From NCBI RefSeq assembly GCF_018688235.1, contig NZ_CP061313.1:1037130-1101129 (forward strand): DNA of 64,000 nt, given 5' to 3'. The notes under the pieces are model-generated. The model was given only the letters and a program-made list of their open reading frames with translations, had not been told where the DNA came from and did no database searches. Positions 54,397 to 63,555 of the stretch are shown piece by piece. How positions within the stretch are numbered: position 1 is the stretch's first letter; every line of letters begins with the position of its first letter. The stretch comes from Polynucleobacter sp. AP-Nino-20-G2 (lineage in GTDB: Bacteria > Pseudomonadota > Gammaproteobacteria > Burkholderiales > Burkholderiaceae). The translations under genes were made by a program, and so were the position numbers.

Positions 54397-57093
54397 TCAA
54401 ACCGTCATTGGGTTTGGTTTAGTAGTGTCGATGTCGTATTTCTTAATTGCCTCGGCAAGCTTTTGGCGATCCAGTTGACCTGCATCCACCAAAGAACGCA
54501 AGGCTGTTAATACAACCCAGCGGCGATCCACCTCAAAGAAGTCACGTAGTTTTTCACGTGTATCTGAGCGTCCAAAGCCATCGGTACCAAGCACCTCAAA
54601 GCGGCGACCCATATGCTGAATCGCTGGACGAATTTGCTCAGCAAACAAGCGAACATAGTCGGTTGCAGCAATCACAGGACCACTCGTGTCTTTTAAGCAT
54701 TTCTCGACATGAGACAAGCTTGGCGCAGCTGTTGGATTGAGAAGGTTGTTGCGATGAACCGCAGTCCAATCACGGCCCAACTCTGTAAAGCTTGGGCAGC
54801 CCCACAAGTCAGAAGCGATACCCCAATCTTTGTGTAAGATTTCAGCGGCCTCAATAACCTCACGGAAGATCGTGCCAGAGCCTAATAGCTGCACGCGCAA
54901 TTTCGCATTGGCATCGCCAACAGATTTCAGCTTGTACATACCTTTAATGATGTCTTGCTCAGCACCTTTTGGCATCGCTGGATGAGCGTAGTTCTCATTC
55001 ATTAAAGTGATGTAATAGTAGACATCCTCTTGATCGGCAAGCATACGGCGCATACCATCTTGAATCACGACCGCTACTTCAAATGAGAATGAAGGGTCGT
55101 AGCTAATACAGTTCGGGATTGCCGCACTCCACACTTGACTATGACCATCTTCATGCTGAAGACCTTCACCATTTAAGGTAGTTCTACCAGCCGTACCACC
55201 TAATAAGAAACCGCGACTACGCATGTCACCCGCAGCCCAGCACAAATCGCCGATGCGTTGGAAACCAAACATCGAGTAGAAGATGTAGAACGGCAACATC
55301 GGAACACCGTGAGTGGAGTATGAAGTCGCCGCAGCGATCCAATCACACATACCGCCAGCCTCGTTAATACCTTCCTGCAAAATCTGACCTGTTTTGTCCT
55401 CTTTATAGAACATCAATTGATCATGATCTTCTGGGGTGTAAAGCTGACCCAATTGATTCCAAATACCCAATTGACGGAACATGCCTTCCATACCGAAAGT
55501 ACGTGACTCATCGGGAACGATCGGTACAACACGTTTACCCAATACTTTGTCGCGAACAATGGTGTTGAGCATGCGCACAAAAGCCATTGTGGTTGAGATC
55601 TCACGACCCTCTGAGGTTGCTTCTAACAAAGGTGCAAATACATCGAGTGCAGGAACAGGCAGGCTCTCGGCCTTCATACGACGCTGTGGCAAATAACCAC
55701 CTAATTCTTGACGACGCGCCTTCATGTATTCCAACTCTGGGCTGCCTTCAGCAAACTTCACCAATGGCATTTCATCAAGCTGCTCATCCTTTACGGGGAT
55801 CTCAAAGCGATCACGGAAGCGACGCACGTCATCCGCATTCATTTTCTTCGCTTGGTGGGCAATATTCATCGCCTCACCAGAGCCACCCATGCCATAACCT
55901 TTAATGGTGTGAGCCAAAATAACAGTTGGTTGATTTGGATGATTTACAGCCGCATGAAATGCCGCAAAAACTTTATGCGGATCATGCCCGCCACGGTTTA
56001 GCTGCCAAATCTCTTCATCACTCCAATCACTGACCAAGGCTTTTAATTCTGGAGTATTAAATACCGTCTCGCGAACATAGGCGCCATTCTTGGCCTTCAT
56101 TGTTTGGTATTCACCGTCAACAATTTCGCCAAGGCGCTGCATCAAAATGCCCTTCTTGTCGCGGGCAAATAAGGCATCCCAATGACCACCCCACACTACC
56201 TTGATGACATTCCAGCCGGCGCCACGGAACTCACCCTCGAGCTCTTGAATAATCTTTCCGTTTCCACGAACGGGGCCATCGAGGCGCTGTAGATTGCAGT
56301 TAACTACAAAGATGAGGTTGTCGAGTTTTTCACGACCAGCCATACCGATTGCACCAAGAGATTCCGGCTCATCGGTTTCACCATCACCCAGGAAGGCCCA
56401 AACCTTACGACCTTCAGCTTTAATGAAGCCACGATCTTGCAAGTAGCGCATAAAGCGCGCTTGGTAAATCGCCATGATCGGGCCAAGACCCATAGACACA
56501 GTTGGGAACTGCCAGAAATCCGGCATCAACCAAGGGTGTGGATAACTAGAAATACCTTTGCCACCAACCTCTTGTCTAAAGTTATTTAATTGATCTTCAG
56601 CCAAACGGCCCAACATATAGGCGCGCGCATAGACGCCTGGTGCTGAGTGACCCTGTACAAAGATGAGGTCTCCGCCATGCTCTGGTGATGGAGCATGCCA
56701 GAAGTGGTTGAAGCCGACGTCATACAAAGTGGCAGCAGATTGGAAAGAAGAAATGTGACCGCCAACGTTGGTCTCTTTATTGGCACGCAATACCATTGCC
56801 ATGGCATTCCAACGGGTATATGAACGAATGCGATGTTCTACATTCTGGTCACCTGGCAAGCGCGCTTGCTGCTCAACCGGAATGGTATTGATGTAAGGCG
56901 TTTCGGCATGAAATGGTTGATTAACGCCATTCACGCGTGCATGAGAAATTTGCTGGTCTATGAGGTAAGCAGCGCGAGCTGGGCCCTCGTTTCGAATAAC
57001 ACCATCTAATGCCTGCAACCACTCTTGGGTTTCACCTGGGTCTGCATCTTGCTTGCCTGCACTGCCCAAAATTTGATCTGGAACTGCTGCCAT
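54397..57093 (-). CDS. aceE: Pyruvate dehydrogenase E1 component
   Basis: 898 residues, homodimeric E1. It decarboxylates pyruvate and acetylates lipoyl lysine. The thiamine diphosphate motif is GDGETDEPESLGAIG ... VVNCNLQ. Other segments include SFQSAATLYDVGFNHFW and GMFRQLGIWNQLGQLY. The start is supported by GGAGGCAG. First gene of aceE-aceF-lpdA; the 204-bp upstream gap is shared with the divergent histidine kinase. Confidence 0.97.
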   Translation of the reverse strand: MAAVPDQILGSAGKQDADPGETQEWLQALDGVIRNEGPARAAYLIDQQISHARVNGVNQPFHAETPYINTIPVEQQARLPGDQNVEHRIRSYTRWNAMAMVLRANKETNVGGHISSFQSAATLYDVGFNHFWHAPSPEHGGDLIFVQGHSAPGVYARAYMLGRLAEDQLNNFRQEVGGKGISSYPHPWLMPDFWQFPTVSMGLGPIMAIYQARFMRYLQDRGFIKAEGRKVWAFLGDGETDEPESLGAIGMAGREKLDNLIFVVNCNLQRLDGPVRGNGKIIQELEGEFRGAGWNVIKVVWGGHWDALFARDKKGILMQRLGEIVDGEYQTMKAKNGAYVRETVFNTPELKALVSDWSDEEIWQLNRGGHDPHKVFAAFHAAVNHPNQPTVILAHTIKGYGMGGSGEAMNIAHQAKKMNADDVRRFRDRFEIPVKDEQLDEMPLVKFAEGSPELEYMKARRQELGGYLPQRRMKAESLPVPALDVFAPLLEATSEGREISTTMAFVRMLNTIVRDKVLGKRVVPIVPDESRTFGMEGMFRQLGIWNQLGQLYTPEDHDQLMFYKEDKTGQILQEGINEAGGMCDWIAAATSYSTHGVPMLPFYIFYSMFGFQRIGDLCWAAGDMRSRGFLLGGTAGRTTLNGEGLQHEDGHSQVWSAAIPNCISYDPSFSFEVAVVIQDGMRRMLADQEDVYYYITLMNENYAHPAMPKGAEQDIIKGMYKLKSVGDANAKLRVQLLGSGTIFREVIEAAEILHKDWGIASDLWGCPSFTELGRDWTAVHRNNLLNPTAAPSLSHVEKCLKDTSGPVIAATDYVRLFAEQIRPAIQHMGRRFEVLGTDGFGRSDTREKLRDFFEVDRRWVVLTALRSLVDAGQLDRQKLAEAIKKYDIDTTKPNPMTV

Positions 57094-57144
57094 AAACTGC
57101 CTCCATTAGATACATCAGTGTTATTGATTCACTCTATAGGCAAT

Positions 57145-57173
57145 ATTCTAGGAAGGTCTATGGGTGTAAACAA
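57145..57173 (-). promoter_or_regulatory. Possible aceE promoter
   Basis: On the minus strand TTGTTT and TAGAAT (5 of 6 for -10) are separated by 17 bp, about 50 bp before the aceE start. The -35 match is weak. Confidence 0.35.
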
Positions 57174-57181
57174 GGAATTTT

Positions 57182-57219
57182 CCACATAATGATAATATTT
57201 CTCACAATGTGGGATTATG
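57182..57219. promoter_or_regulatory. Overlapping inverted repeats in the aceE/histidine-kinase gap
   Basis: CCACAT (57182-57187) pairs with ATGTGG (57207-57212), and CATAAT (57185-57190) pairs with ATTATG (57214-57219). The element lies 8 bp upstream of the aceE -35. It could bind a regulator of either divergent unit, or be chance in AT-rich DNA. Confidence 0.3.
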
Positions 57220-57297
57220 TTGCGATGCAAGGATTAAGTGAGGCTTGATTTGCAATAACAAGAAAACATATCCAGTCAGGCAAAATGGTGCAATTAC

Positions 57298-59829
57298 ATG
57301 AAAAAAATCGCATTTTCGATCTGGCAACTCAGGCCTGTGAAATGGCTCCGTCGCATACGGGGCTTCAAGTTGGTTTACACCCCATTAATTGCAATTGTGA
57401 TTTTTACTGGGGTAATGGGGGTCATCATGGGCACTCTACAACTCCAAGAGAAAAGCCAACAAGAAGCTGCGCTATTTAGAGAGCTATCTTTTGCGAAGCA
57501 GCGCATTCAATTGCGCTTTGCAAACAATACCGATATATTGCAGTCGATGGGGCGTGACTACATCAGCTCTAGTGACACAGTAAATCTCAGAGATAACGTC
57601 ATTACGCAGGCAGAAAATCTTCTGCAATCAAATCATGAGATTGTGCAGATACTATGGATTAACGAGAATAACCAACGCCAATGGAAAATACCTCCGAGCA
57701 ATATCAAAACAAATTGGTTTAATAAACCTGAAAATGCTTCGTTATTAAATGAGGCGCTTACTAAAACGATTGAATTAAGCACAGCGACACATCGCCCAGC
57801 GTTCAGCCAATTTATCGCCCTACAAGTTCCACAAGATGAACCCATTGCAAAAGAAATTCGCAATGTGTTTTGGCAAACCGTTCCACAAATATCGGGCAAT
57901 GACACTCGCGGAATGGTGGCTGTGCTTTATACAACCCAAGGTTTGCTCGAGATGATCCCCGGGGAACTTAAGGGGCAATATCGATTCACACTCCTGACTG
58001 ATGACGACAAGGTGCTAGCGATCTCTTCAGATACCAACACACCTAAACGGGCATTTAGCAATCAGACCAGTTTAGATATTGGAGTGCTCAGCCCTAACCT
58101 CAGCTTACGAATTGACACCTACCCTCCAGCAACCAATCTGACATTCCGGATGTTAATCGGAGTTGTGCTGGGTTTGAGTGCATTCGTGATCTGGAGCTTG
58201 TGGTCTGTTTTAAAGCAAATGCAGGTTCGCCAAGAGGCAGAGGCGAACCTGCGCGCTGAAACTAATTTCCGTAGCGCAATGGAAAACTCTACGCCAGTGG
58301 GTATTCGTGCGCATGATATGAACAAGATGATCACTTACGTCAATCCCGCTTTTTGCGAGATGACGGGCTGGTCTGCTGACGAATTGATTGGCTTGAAGCC
58401 GCCCTTTGCCTTTTGGCCTGAAGGACAAAGAGTCGAACTCACTGAAAAGATGAATAAGGCGCTTCAGCTAGCGCTCAGCAATGAGAAAAAGATCGGTATT
58501 GAGGGATCAATCCTGCACCGCAATGGTTCCATTATTCAGACAAGAACCTTTATCGCTCCATTGATTAATGAAAAGGGTCAGCAAACAGGCTGGGTTACTT
58601 CATTGATTGATATTTCCGAGCCGAAGAAAATTCGTGAGGAGCTGGCCGCTTCGCAAGAGCGCTTCATTACCGTTTTAGAAGGATTGGATGCCGCTGTTTC
58701 TGTAGTCTCTAATGAAACTGGAGAATTATTATTTGCCAATCGTTTTTATCGCGAACGCTTTGGTGCATCGTCTAAGGGTCACTTTGAATTAGCTGGCGGT
58801 GCGATTGTGCAAGATACGATGCAAGAATTATCGGAAGACTTAGGTGATGCCATTCCCGGCATTCCCCCATCCTCTCTTTACCAAGAAACCGAGTCAGAAG
58901 AAATCCAGTTGATCGATGAGGCAACGGGTTCAACAAAATGGTACGAAGTGCGTCGTCGTTTTGTTCCCTGGGTTGACGGCCAAATGGCTCAACTATTAAT
59001 TGCCACTGATATTACGATTCGTATTGAAGCTGGTGATATTGCGCGCCAACAAGAAGAGCGCATGCAATTCTCAAGCCGCCTCACGACCATGGGTGAAATG
59101 GCTTCATCGCTTGCCCATGAGTTAAATCAACCGCTCGCCGCTATCTCGAACTATTGCATGGGGATCGTAAAACGGTTGCAAGGTCATATTGACCCATCGT
59201 TGCAAAAAGATATTCTTCCGGCCCTAGAAAAGGCATCCGACCAAGCCCATAGAGCAGGGACAATTATTCAGCGAATCAGAGGCTTCGTGAAGCGGAGTGA
59301 ACCGCAACGCAAATCCTGCGATATTGCCGAGATCATTAATGATGCAGTTGGGCTTGTAGAAATTGAGGCTCATCGCCATCGTCTCAACATTACTTCCCAT
59401 ATCGCCGAGAATCTACCGATGGTGGATCTTGATCCGGTTCTCATTCTGCAAGTTTTAGTGAATTTACTTAAAAATTCATTAGACAGCTTGCGTGAGGTCT
59501 ACCCCCTTTCCTCCCGCTGGTCGGCACCGCCCGTGACCATTTCTGCTGATTTAGAGACCAGCACCTTCCCCGCCATGCTCCGTATTCAGGTTACTGATGC
59601 CGGGGGTGGAATCGCTGATTCGGTTATTGATCGCATGTTTGAGCCGTTTTTTAGTACCAAAAACGATGGTATGGGTATGGGCTTAAATATCTGCCGGTCC
59701 ATTATTGAGTCACACCAGGGGCGCCTTTGGGCCAAAAATCTGATGGATGCCGAACAAACCAAGCTGGCGGGCTGCAGCTTTACAATACTTTTACCCCTAG
59801 AGTCACCTGGCTCTAAGGGTAATATTTAA
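57298..59829 (+). CDS. Membrane PAS sensor histidine kinase
   Basis: 843 residues. Two membrane helices (about 25-48 and 282-304) enclose a periplasmic region of about 230 residues. Then come a coiled stretch, a PAS domain (about 322-440), a second PAS-like region (about 455-575), the HisKA helix with the phosphorylated H607 in SSLAHELNQPLAAI, and an ATPase domain (LVNLLKNSLDSL, DAGGGI, GMGMGLNIC). The layout resembles DctS- and FixL-like kinases. The signal is unknown. It is 35 bp before its partner regulator and divergent from aceE. Confidence 0.9.
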   Translation: MKKIAFSIWQLRPVKWLRRIRGFKLVYTPLIAIVIFTGVMGVIMGTLQLQEKSQQEAALFRELSFAKQRIQLRFANNTDILQSMGRDYISSSDTVNLRDNVITQAENLLQSNHEIVQILWINENNQRQWKIPPSNIKTNWFNKPENASLLNEALTKTIELSTATHRPAFSQFIALQVPQDEPIAKEIRNVFWQTVPQISGNDTRGMVAVLYTTQGLLEMIPGELKGQYRFTLLTDDDKVLAISSDTNTPKRAFSNQTSLDIGVLSPNLSLRIDTYPPATNLTFRMLIGVVLGLSAFVIWSLWSVLKQMQVRQEAEANLRAETNFRSAMENSTPVGIRAHDMNKMITYVNPAFCEMTGWSADELIGLKPPFAFWPEGQRVELTEKMNKALQLALSNEKKIGIEGSILHRNGSIIQTRTFIAPLINEKGQQTGWVTSLIDISEPKKIREELAASQERFITVLEGLDAAVSVVSNETGELLFANRFYRERFGASSKGHFELAGGAIVQDTMQELSEDLGDAIPGIPPSSLYQETESEEIQLIDEATGSTKWYEVRRRFVPWVDGQMAQLLIATDITIRIEAGDIARQQEERMQFSSRLTTMGEMASSLAHELNQPLAAISNYCMGIVKRLQGHIDPSLQKDILPALEKASDQAHRAGTIIQRIRGFVKRSEPQRKSCDIAEIINDAVGLVEIEAHRHRLNITSHIAENLPMVDLDPVLILQVLVNLLKNSLDSLREVYPLSSRWSAPPVTISADLETSTFPAMLRIQVTDAGGGIADSVIDRMFEPFFSTKNDGMGMGLNICRSIIESHQGRLWAKNLMDAEQTKLAGCSFTILLPLESPGSKGNI

Positions 59830-59864
59830 CTATTCGTACTTTTGATTTATCCCTGAAAGCCAAT

Positions 59865-60512
59865 ATGAACGTCAGTGCTGCTACTAAACCCAATCATGCC
59901 GAAGTGGTCTATGTTGTCGATGATGATGAGGCGGTTCGCGACTCCCTCACCTGGTTACTCGAAAGCAATGGTTATGTGGTGCGATGTCACGCTAGTGCTG
60001 AGCGCTTTTTGCAATCACTACAAAGCACCGATAAATCTACTATTTCGTGTGCGATCTTAGATGTCAGAATGTCTGGGATGTCGGGCCTTGAATTACAAGA
60101 GCGTTTGATTAGCGAAAATCTTCCGATGCCAGTAGCTTTTATTACTGGTCATGGCGATGTGTCTATGGCAGTGTCCACCATGAAGCGTGGCGCAGTCGAT
60201 TTCATTGAGAAACCTTTTAAGGAAAACGATCTCTGTGGTTTAGTGGATCGCATGCTTGCTAAGGCGCGTGTTGACTATTCGCAGGCAAGTCAACGCAAAA
60301 TCACACAGAGCCTATTGAGCAAACTCACCGGTCGTGAACGTCAAGTGTTAGAGCGTATTGTTGCGGGGCGCCTAAATAAACAAATCGCCGATGATCTTGG
60401 CATTTCTATTAAAACGGTAGAAGCACACCGTGCAAACATTATGGAAAAGCTCAACGTCAATACCGTTGCAGACCTACTCCGCCTCGCACTCTCAGATCCA
60501 CAGCCTAATTAA
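59865..60512 (+). CDS. FixJ/TtrR-type response regulator
   Basis: 215 residues. Receiver domain 14-130 with acidic pair D20-D21, phosphorylated D66 (AILDVRMSG), T94 (FITGHG) and K116 (IEKPFK). The C-terminal LuxR-type helix-turn-helix (about 148-205) has SKLTGRERQVLERIVAGRLNKQIADDLGISIKTVEAHRANIMEKL broken into typical helices. Partner of the kinase just upstream. Its targets are not evident; folD follows by 13 bp. Confidence 0.93.
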   Translation: MNVSAATKPNHAEVVYVVDDDEAVRDSLTWLLESNGYVVRCHASAERFLQSLQSTDKSTISCAILDVRMSGMSGLELQERLISENLPMPVAFITGHGDVSMAVSTMKRGAVDFIEKPFKENDLCGLVDRMLAKARVDYSQASQRKITQSLLSKLTGRERQVLERIVAGRLNKQIADDLGISIKTVEAHRANIMEKLNVNTVADLLRLALSDPQPN

Positions 60513-60525
60513 TTTTTTTTCATTC

Positions 60526-61380
60526 ATGCCAGCACAGTTACTCGACGGAAACGCACTCTCCAAAAAAATTCGTACTGAAATTGCCGCACGTGGCGCAATT
60601 GTCACTGCCAAAGGCGTAAGACCTGGGCTAGCAGTCATTGTTGTCGGTGAAAATCCAGCCAGCCAAGTCTATGTCCGCAATAAGGTCAAGGCTTGCGAAG
60701 ATGTTGGATTCCATTCTGTACTTGAGCGTTACTCCGAAGATCTTGGCGAAGAAGAATTACTTGCGCGCATCGCTACGCTCAATGCCGATCCATCCATTCA
60801 TGGCATCTTGGTACAACTACCGCTGCCAGAGCATATTGCTTCAGAGCGCGTTCTTGAAGCTATCGCACCCGAGAAAGATGTGGATGGCTTTCATGTAGCC
60901 AATGCCGGCGCACTAATGGTGGGTCAACCGGAATTCAAGCCATGCACACCTTATGGTTGCATGAAGATTCTAGAAAGTATTGATTACCCCATTCGGGGCG
61001 CACGCGCTGTGATTGTTGGCGCATCCAATATTGTTGGTAAGCCTATGGCGATGCTGCTTCTGCAAGCTGGCGCAACCGTTACCATCTGCAACAGCAAAAC
61101 TCGCGATCTAGCGCATCACACCAAAGATGCAGACATTTTGGTAGTCGCTACCGGCAAACCAAAAATGATTACTGGCGATATGGTTAAAAATGGCGCAGTA
61201 GTGATCGACGTTGGTATCAATCGCTTGCCTGATGGAAAACTATGCGGCGATGTGGATTTTGATGCAGCTCAATATGTTGCTAGCTGGATCACTCCAGTGC
61301 CAGGAGGCGTCGGCCCCATGACCATTACGATGCTGCTGATGAACACCTTGGAAGCGGCTGAAAAAGCAGCAAAACATTAG
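60526..61380 (+). CDS. folD: Methylenetetrahydrofolate dehydrogenase/cyclohydrolase
   Basis: 284 residues from the ATG at 60526; in-frame codons upstream lie in the regulator gene. It interconverts methylene-, methenyl- and formyl-tetrahydrofolate. Signature segments are SQVYVRNKVKACEDVGF, PLPEHI and IVGASNIVGKPMAMLLL, then PVPGGVGPMTITMLLMNT. It shares the folate pathway with folC and pabBC here. Confidence 0.96.
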   Translation: MPAQLLDGNALSKKIRTEIAARGAIVTAKGVRPGLAVIVVGENPASQVYVRNKVKACEDVGFHSVLERYSEDLGEEELLARIATLNADPSIHGILVQLPLPEHIASERVLEAIAPEKDVDGFHVANAGALMVGQPEFKPCTPYGCMKILESIDYPIRGARAVIVGASNIVGKPMAMLLLQAGATVTICNSKTRDLAHHTKDADILVVATGKPKMITGDMVKNGAVVIDVGINRLPDGKLCGDVDFDAAQYVASWITPVPGGVGPMTITMLLMNTLEAAEKAAKH

Positions 61381-61440
61381 AGACAAATTCATTACCGATG
61401 GTTTTTGGCAGAAACATCGGTCGTCCATTAAGCTAGAGGG

Positions 61441-63555
61441 ATGACAACATTAATCCCCCCTGCTTTAGCCAATAACCCATTGCTGACTTTTGGTCGTGAA
61501 ATCGCCGAATATTCAGAAGTCAAACCCGAACATATTGCCCCGGCCATTGGATTTCTGTTGGAACGAGCCCAGTCTGCCGTGGATTTAGCTACTAGCCCAG
61601 ATACCCCCTGCACTTGGGCGGCTTTGGCCGAACCCTTGGAAGATGCTACTGAATCGCTTGGGCGCTCATGGAGCGTTATCTCCCATTTAAATAGTGTGGC
61701 CGATACGCCAGAGTTACGTGCCGCCTACGGCGCCATGCTGCCAGAGGTCACTGCGTTCTTTTCTAGCCTGGGTCAGAATCTGGCGCTGTATGAGAAATTC
61801 AAGGTATTGGCGCAGAGTTCCGACTTTGCTGTGTTGAGCACAGCCCAGAAAAAGGTGATTGAAAACTCTTTGAGAGATTTTCGCCTGGGGGGCGCTGAAT
61901 TGCCGGATGCGGACAAGCCCCGCTTCTCCCAAATTCAGGATGAACAGGCAACGTTGAGCAAGGCCTTCTCTGACCACGTCTTGGATGCTACCGATGGTTT
62001 TGTGCATTTAGTGCAGGATATCGGGCAATTGGCTGGTCTGCCTGAAGATGCCCTAGCCGCTGCTGCAGATAATGCTGCGCAGAAGAATCTCACAGGCTGG
62101 GCATTTTCTCTGCACTTCCCCTCCTATTACCCAGTGATGCAATATGCGGAGAATCGTGAATTGCGCCACCTAATGTACGAAGCCTACATCACCCGCTCTT
62201 CAGAACTGGCTCACCAATATGGTCATGGTCAGCCGGAGTGGGATAACACTGAGAACATGCTGTCTCAGTTGCGCCTACGCGATGAAGAAGCGCGCATGTT
62301 GGGCTTTGATAATTACGCCGCACTAAGTCTGGCGCCTAAAATGGCGCGCGACGTGCAGGAGGTAGATCAGTTTCTGAGTAATATCGCCAAGCGAGCCAAA
62401 CCTTTTGCGGAAAAAGATTGGGTACAGCTTCAGGAGTTTGCCAAAACAAATCTCCATTTTGAAGATGGCATTCAGCCTTGGGATATGGCTTTTGTCTCCG
62501 AGAAGCTCAAGCAAGAGCGTTATGCTTTCTCTGAAAATGAACTCAAGCAATACTTCCCGCTACCAAAGGTACTAGAAGGATTGTTTGGCGTGATTCAAAC
62601 CCTGTTTGGGGTACAAATCAAATCAGCCGATCTACCGAAGTGGCACGATGATGTGCAATCGTTCTGCGTCAATGATGCTACTGGCAATACTCTAGCCTAC
62701 TTCTATTTAGATCCTTATGCTCGCCCCGGTAAACGCGGTGGTGCATGGATGGATGATGCTCGTGGACGCCGTGAGCTGATGAGTGGCGAAGTGCAAATAC
62801 CAGTAGCGTATTTGGTATGCAACTTTGCAGCGCCCGTCAAAGTAGACGGTGTTTTACGCCAACCGACCATTACGCATGATGATGTCATCACCCTTTTCCA
62901 TGAAAGTGGTCATGGCCTGCATCACCTACTGACCAAGGTGGGTGCCTTAGGCGTTTCCGGTATCAATGGTGTGGAGTGGGATGCCGTCGAATTGCCTAGT
63001 CAATTTATGGAGAACTTCTGCTGGGAATGGGAAGTACTTGAAACTATGACTGCTCATGTGGACACTGGCGAGCCATTACCAAAAGCGCTCTTTGAAAAAA
63101 TGTTGGCAGCCAAGAATTTCCAGAATGGCTTGGGTACATTGCGTCAAATGGTGTTCTCACTCTTGGATTGGCGCTTGCACTCAACATTTAATGCAAAAGA
63201 TGCTGACAGTTTTGGCGTGCTGGCCTTGTCTAGAAAAATTGCTCAGGAATTTAACGTGATTCCTCAACCAGAAATCTCGCGCTGGCCAAATACCTTTAGT
63301 CATATCTTTGCTGGTGGTTATGCTGCTGGCTACTACAGCTATAAGTGGGCGGAGGTTCTCTCTGCCGATGCGTATGCTGCGTTTGAAGAGGCTGCTAAGT
63401 TGACTGGCAGCGTTTTAGATAGCGCCACTGGCAAACGCTATCGCACGGAAATTTTAGAAGTGGGTGGTAGCCGCCCCGCTGCCGAATCATTTAAAGCATT
63501 CCGAGGCCGTGAACCTAGTATTGACGCATTGCTGCGTCATGGTGGTTTAGCTTAG
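61441..63555 (+). CDS. prlC: Oligopeptidase A (M3 family)
   Basis: 704 residues, soluble zinc metallopeptidase. The HEXXH motif is HESGH (487-491) in LFHESGHGLHHLL, and the third ligand lies in the following GINGVEWDAVELPSQFMEN segment. It degrades short peptides and signal-peptide fragments in the cytoplasm. The stop overlaps that of convergent xthA by 4 nt. No ribosome site is evident at the ATG, but the family alignment of the N-terminus (NNPLLTFGREIAEYSEVKPEHI) supports it. Confidence 0.95.
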   Translation: MTTLIPPALANNPLLTFGREIAEYSEVKPEHIAPAIGFLLERAQSAVDLATSPDTPCTWAALAEPLEDATESLGRSWSVISHLNSVADTPELRAAYGAMLPEVTAFFSSLGQNLALYEKFKVLAQSSDFAVLSTAQKKVIENSLRDFRLGGAELPDADKPRFSQIQDEQATLSKAFSDHVLDATDGFVHLVQDIGQLAGLPEDALAAAADNAAQKNLTGWAFSLHFPSYYPVMQYAENRELRHLMYEAYITRSSELAHQYGHGQPEWDNTENMLSQLRLRDEEARMLGFDNYAALSLAPKMARDVQEVDQFLSNIAKRAKPFAEKDWVQLQEFAKTNLHFEDGIQPWDMAFVSEKLKQERYAFSENELKQYFPLPKVLEGLFGVIQTLFGVQIKSADLPKWHDDVQSFCVNDATGNTLAYFYLDPYARPGKRGGAWMDDARGRRELMSGEVQIPVAYLVCNFAAPVKVDGVLRQPTITHDDVITLFHESGHGLHHLLTKVGALGVSGINGVEWDAVELPSQFMENFCWEWEVLETMTAHVDTGEPLPKALFEKMLAAKNFQNGLGTLRQMVFSLLDWRLHSTFNAKDADSFGVLALSRKIAQEFNVIPQPEISRWPNTFSHIFAGGYAAGYYSYKWAEVLSADAYAAFEEAAKLTGSVLDSATGKRYRTEILEVGGSRPAAESFKAFRGREPSIDALLRHGGLA

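Noticed and set aside
60430..60525. Longer start for folD inside the response-regulator gene
   Set aside because: The added residues are an out-of-frame reading of the regulator; FolD begins at the ATG at 60526.
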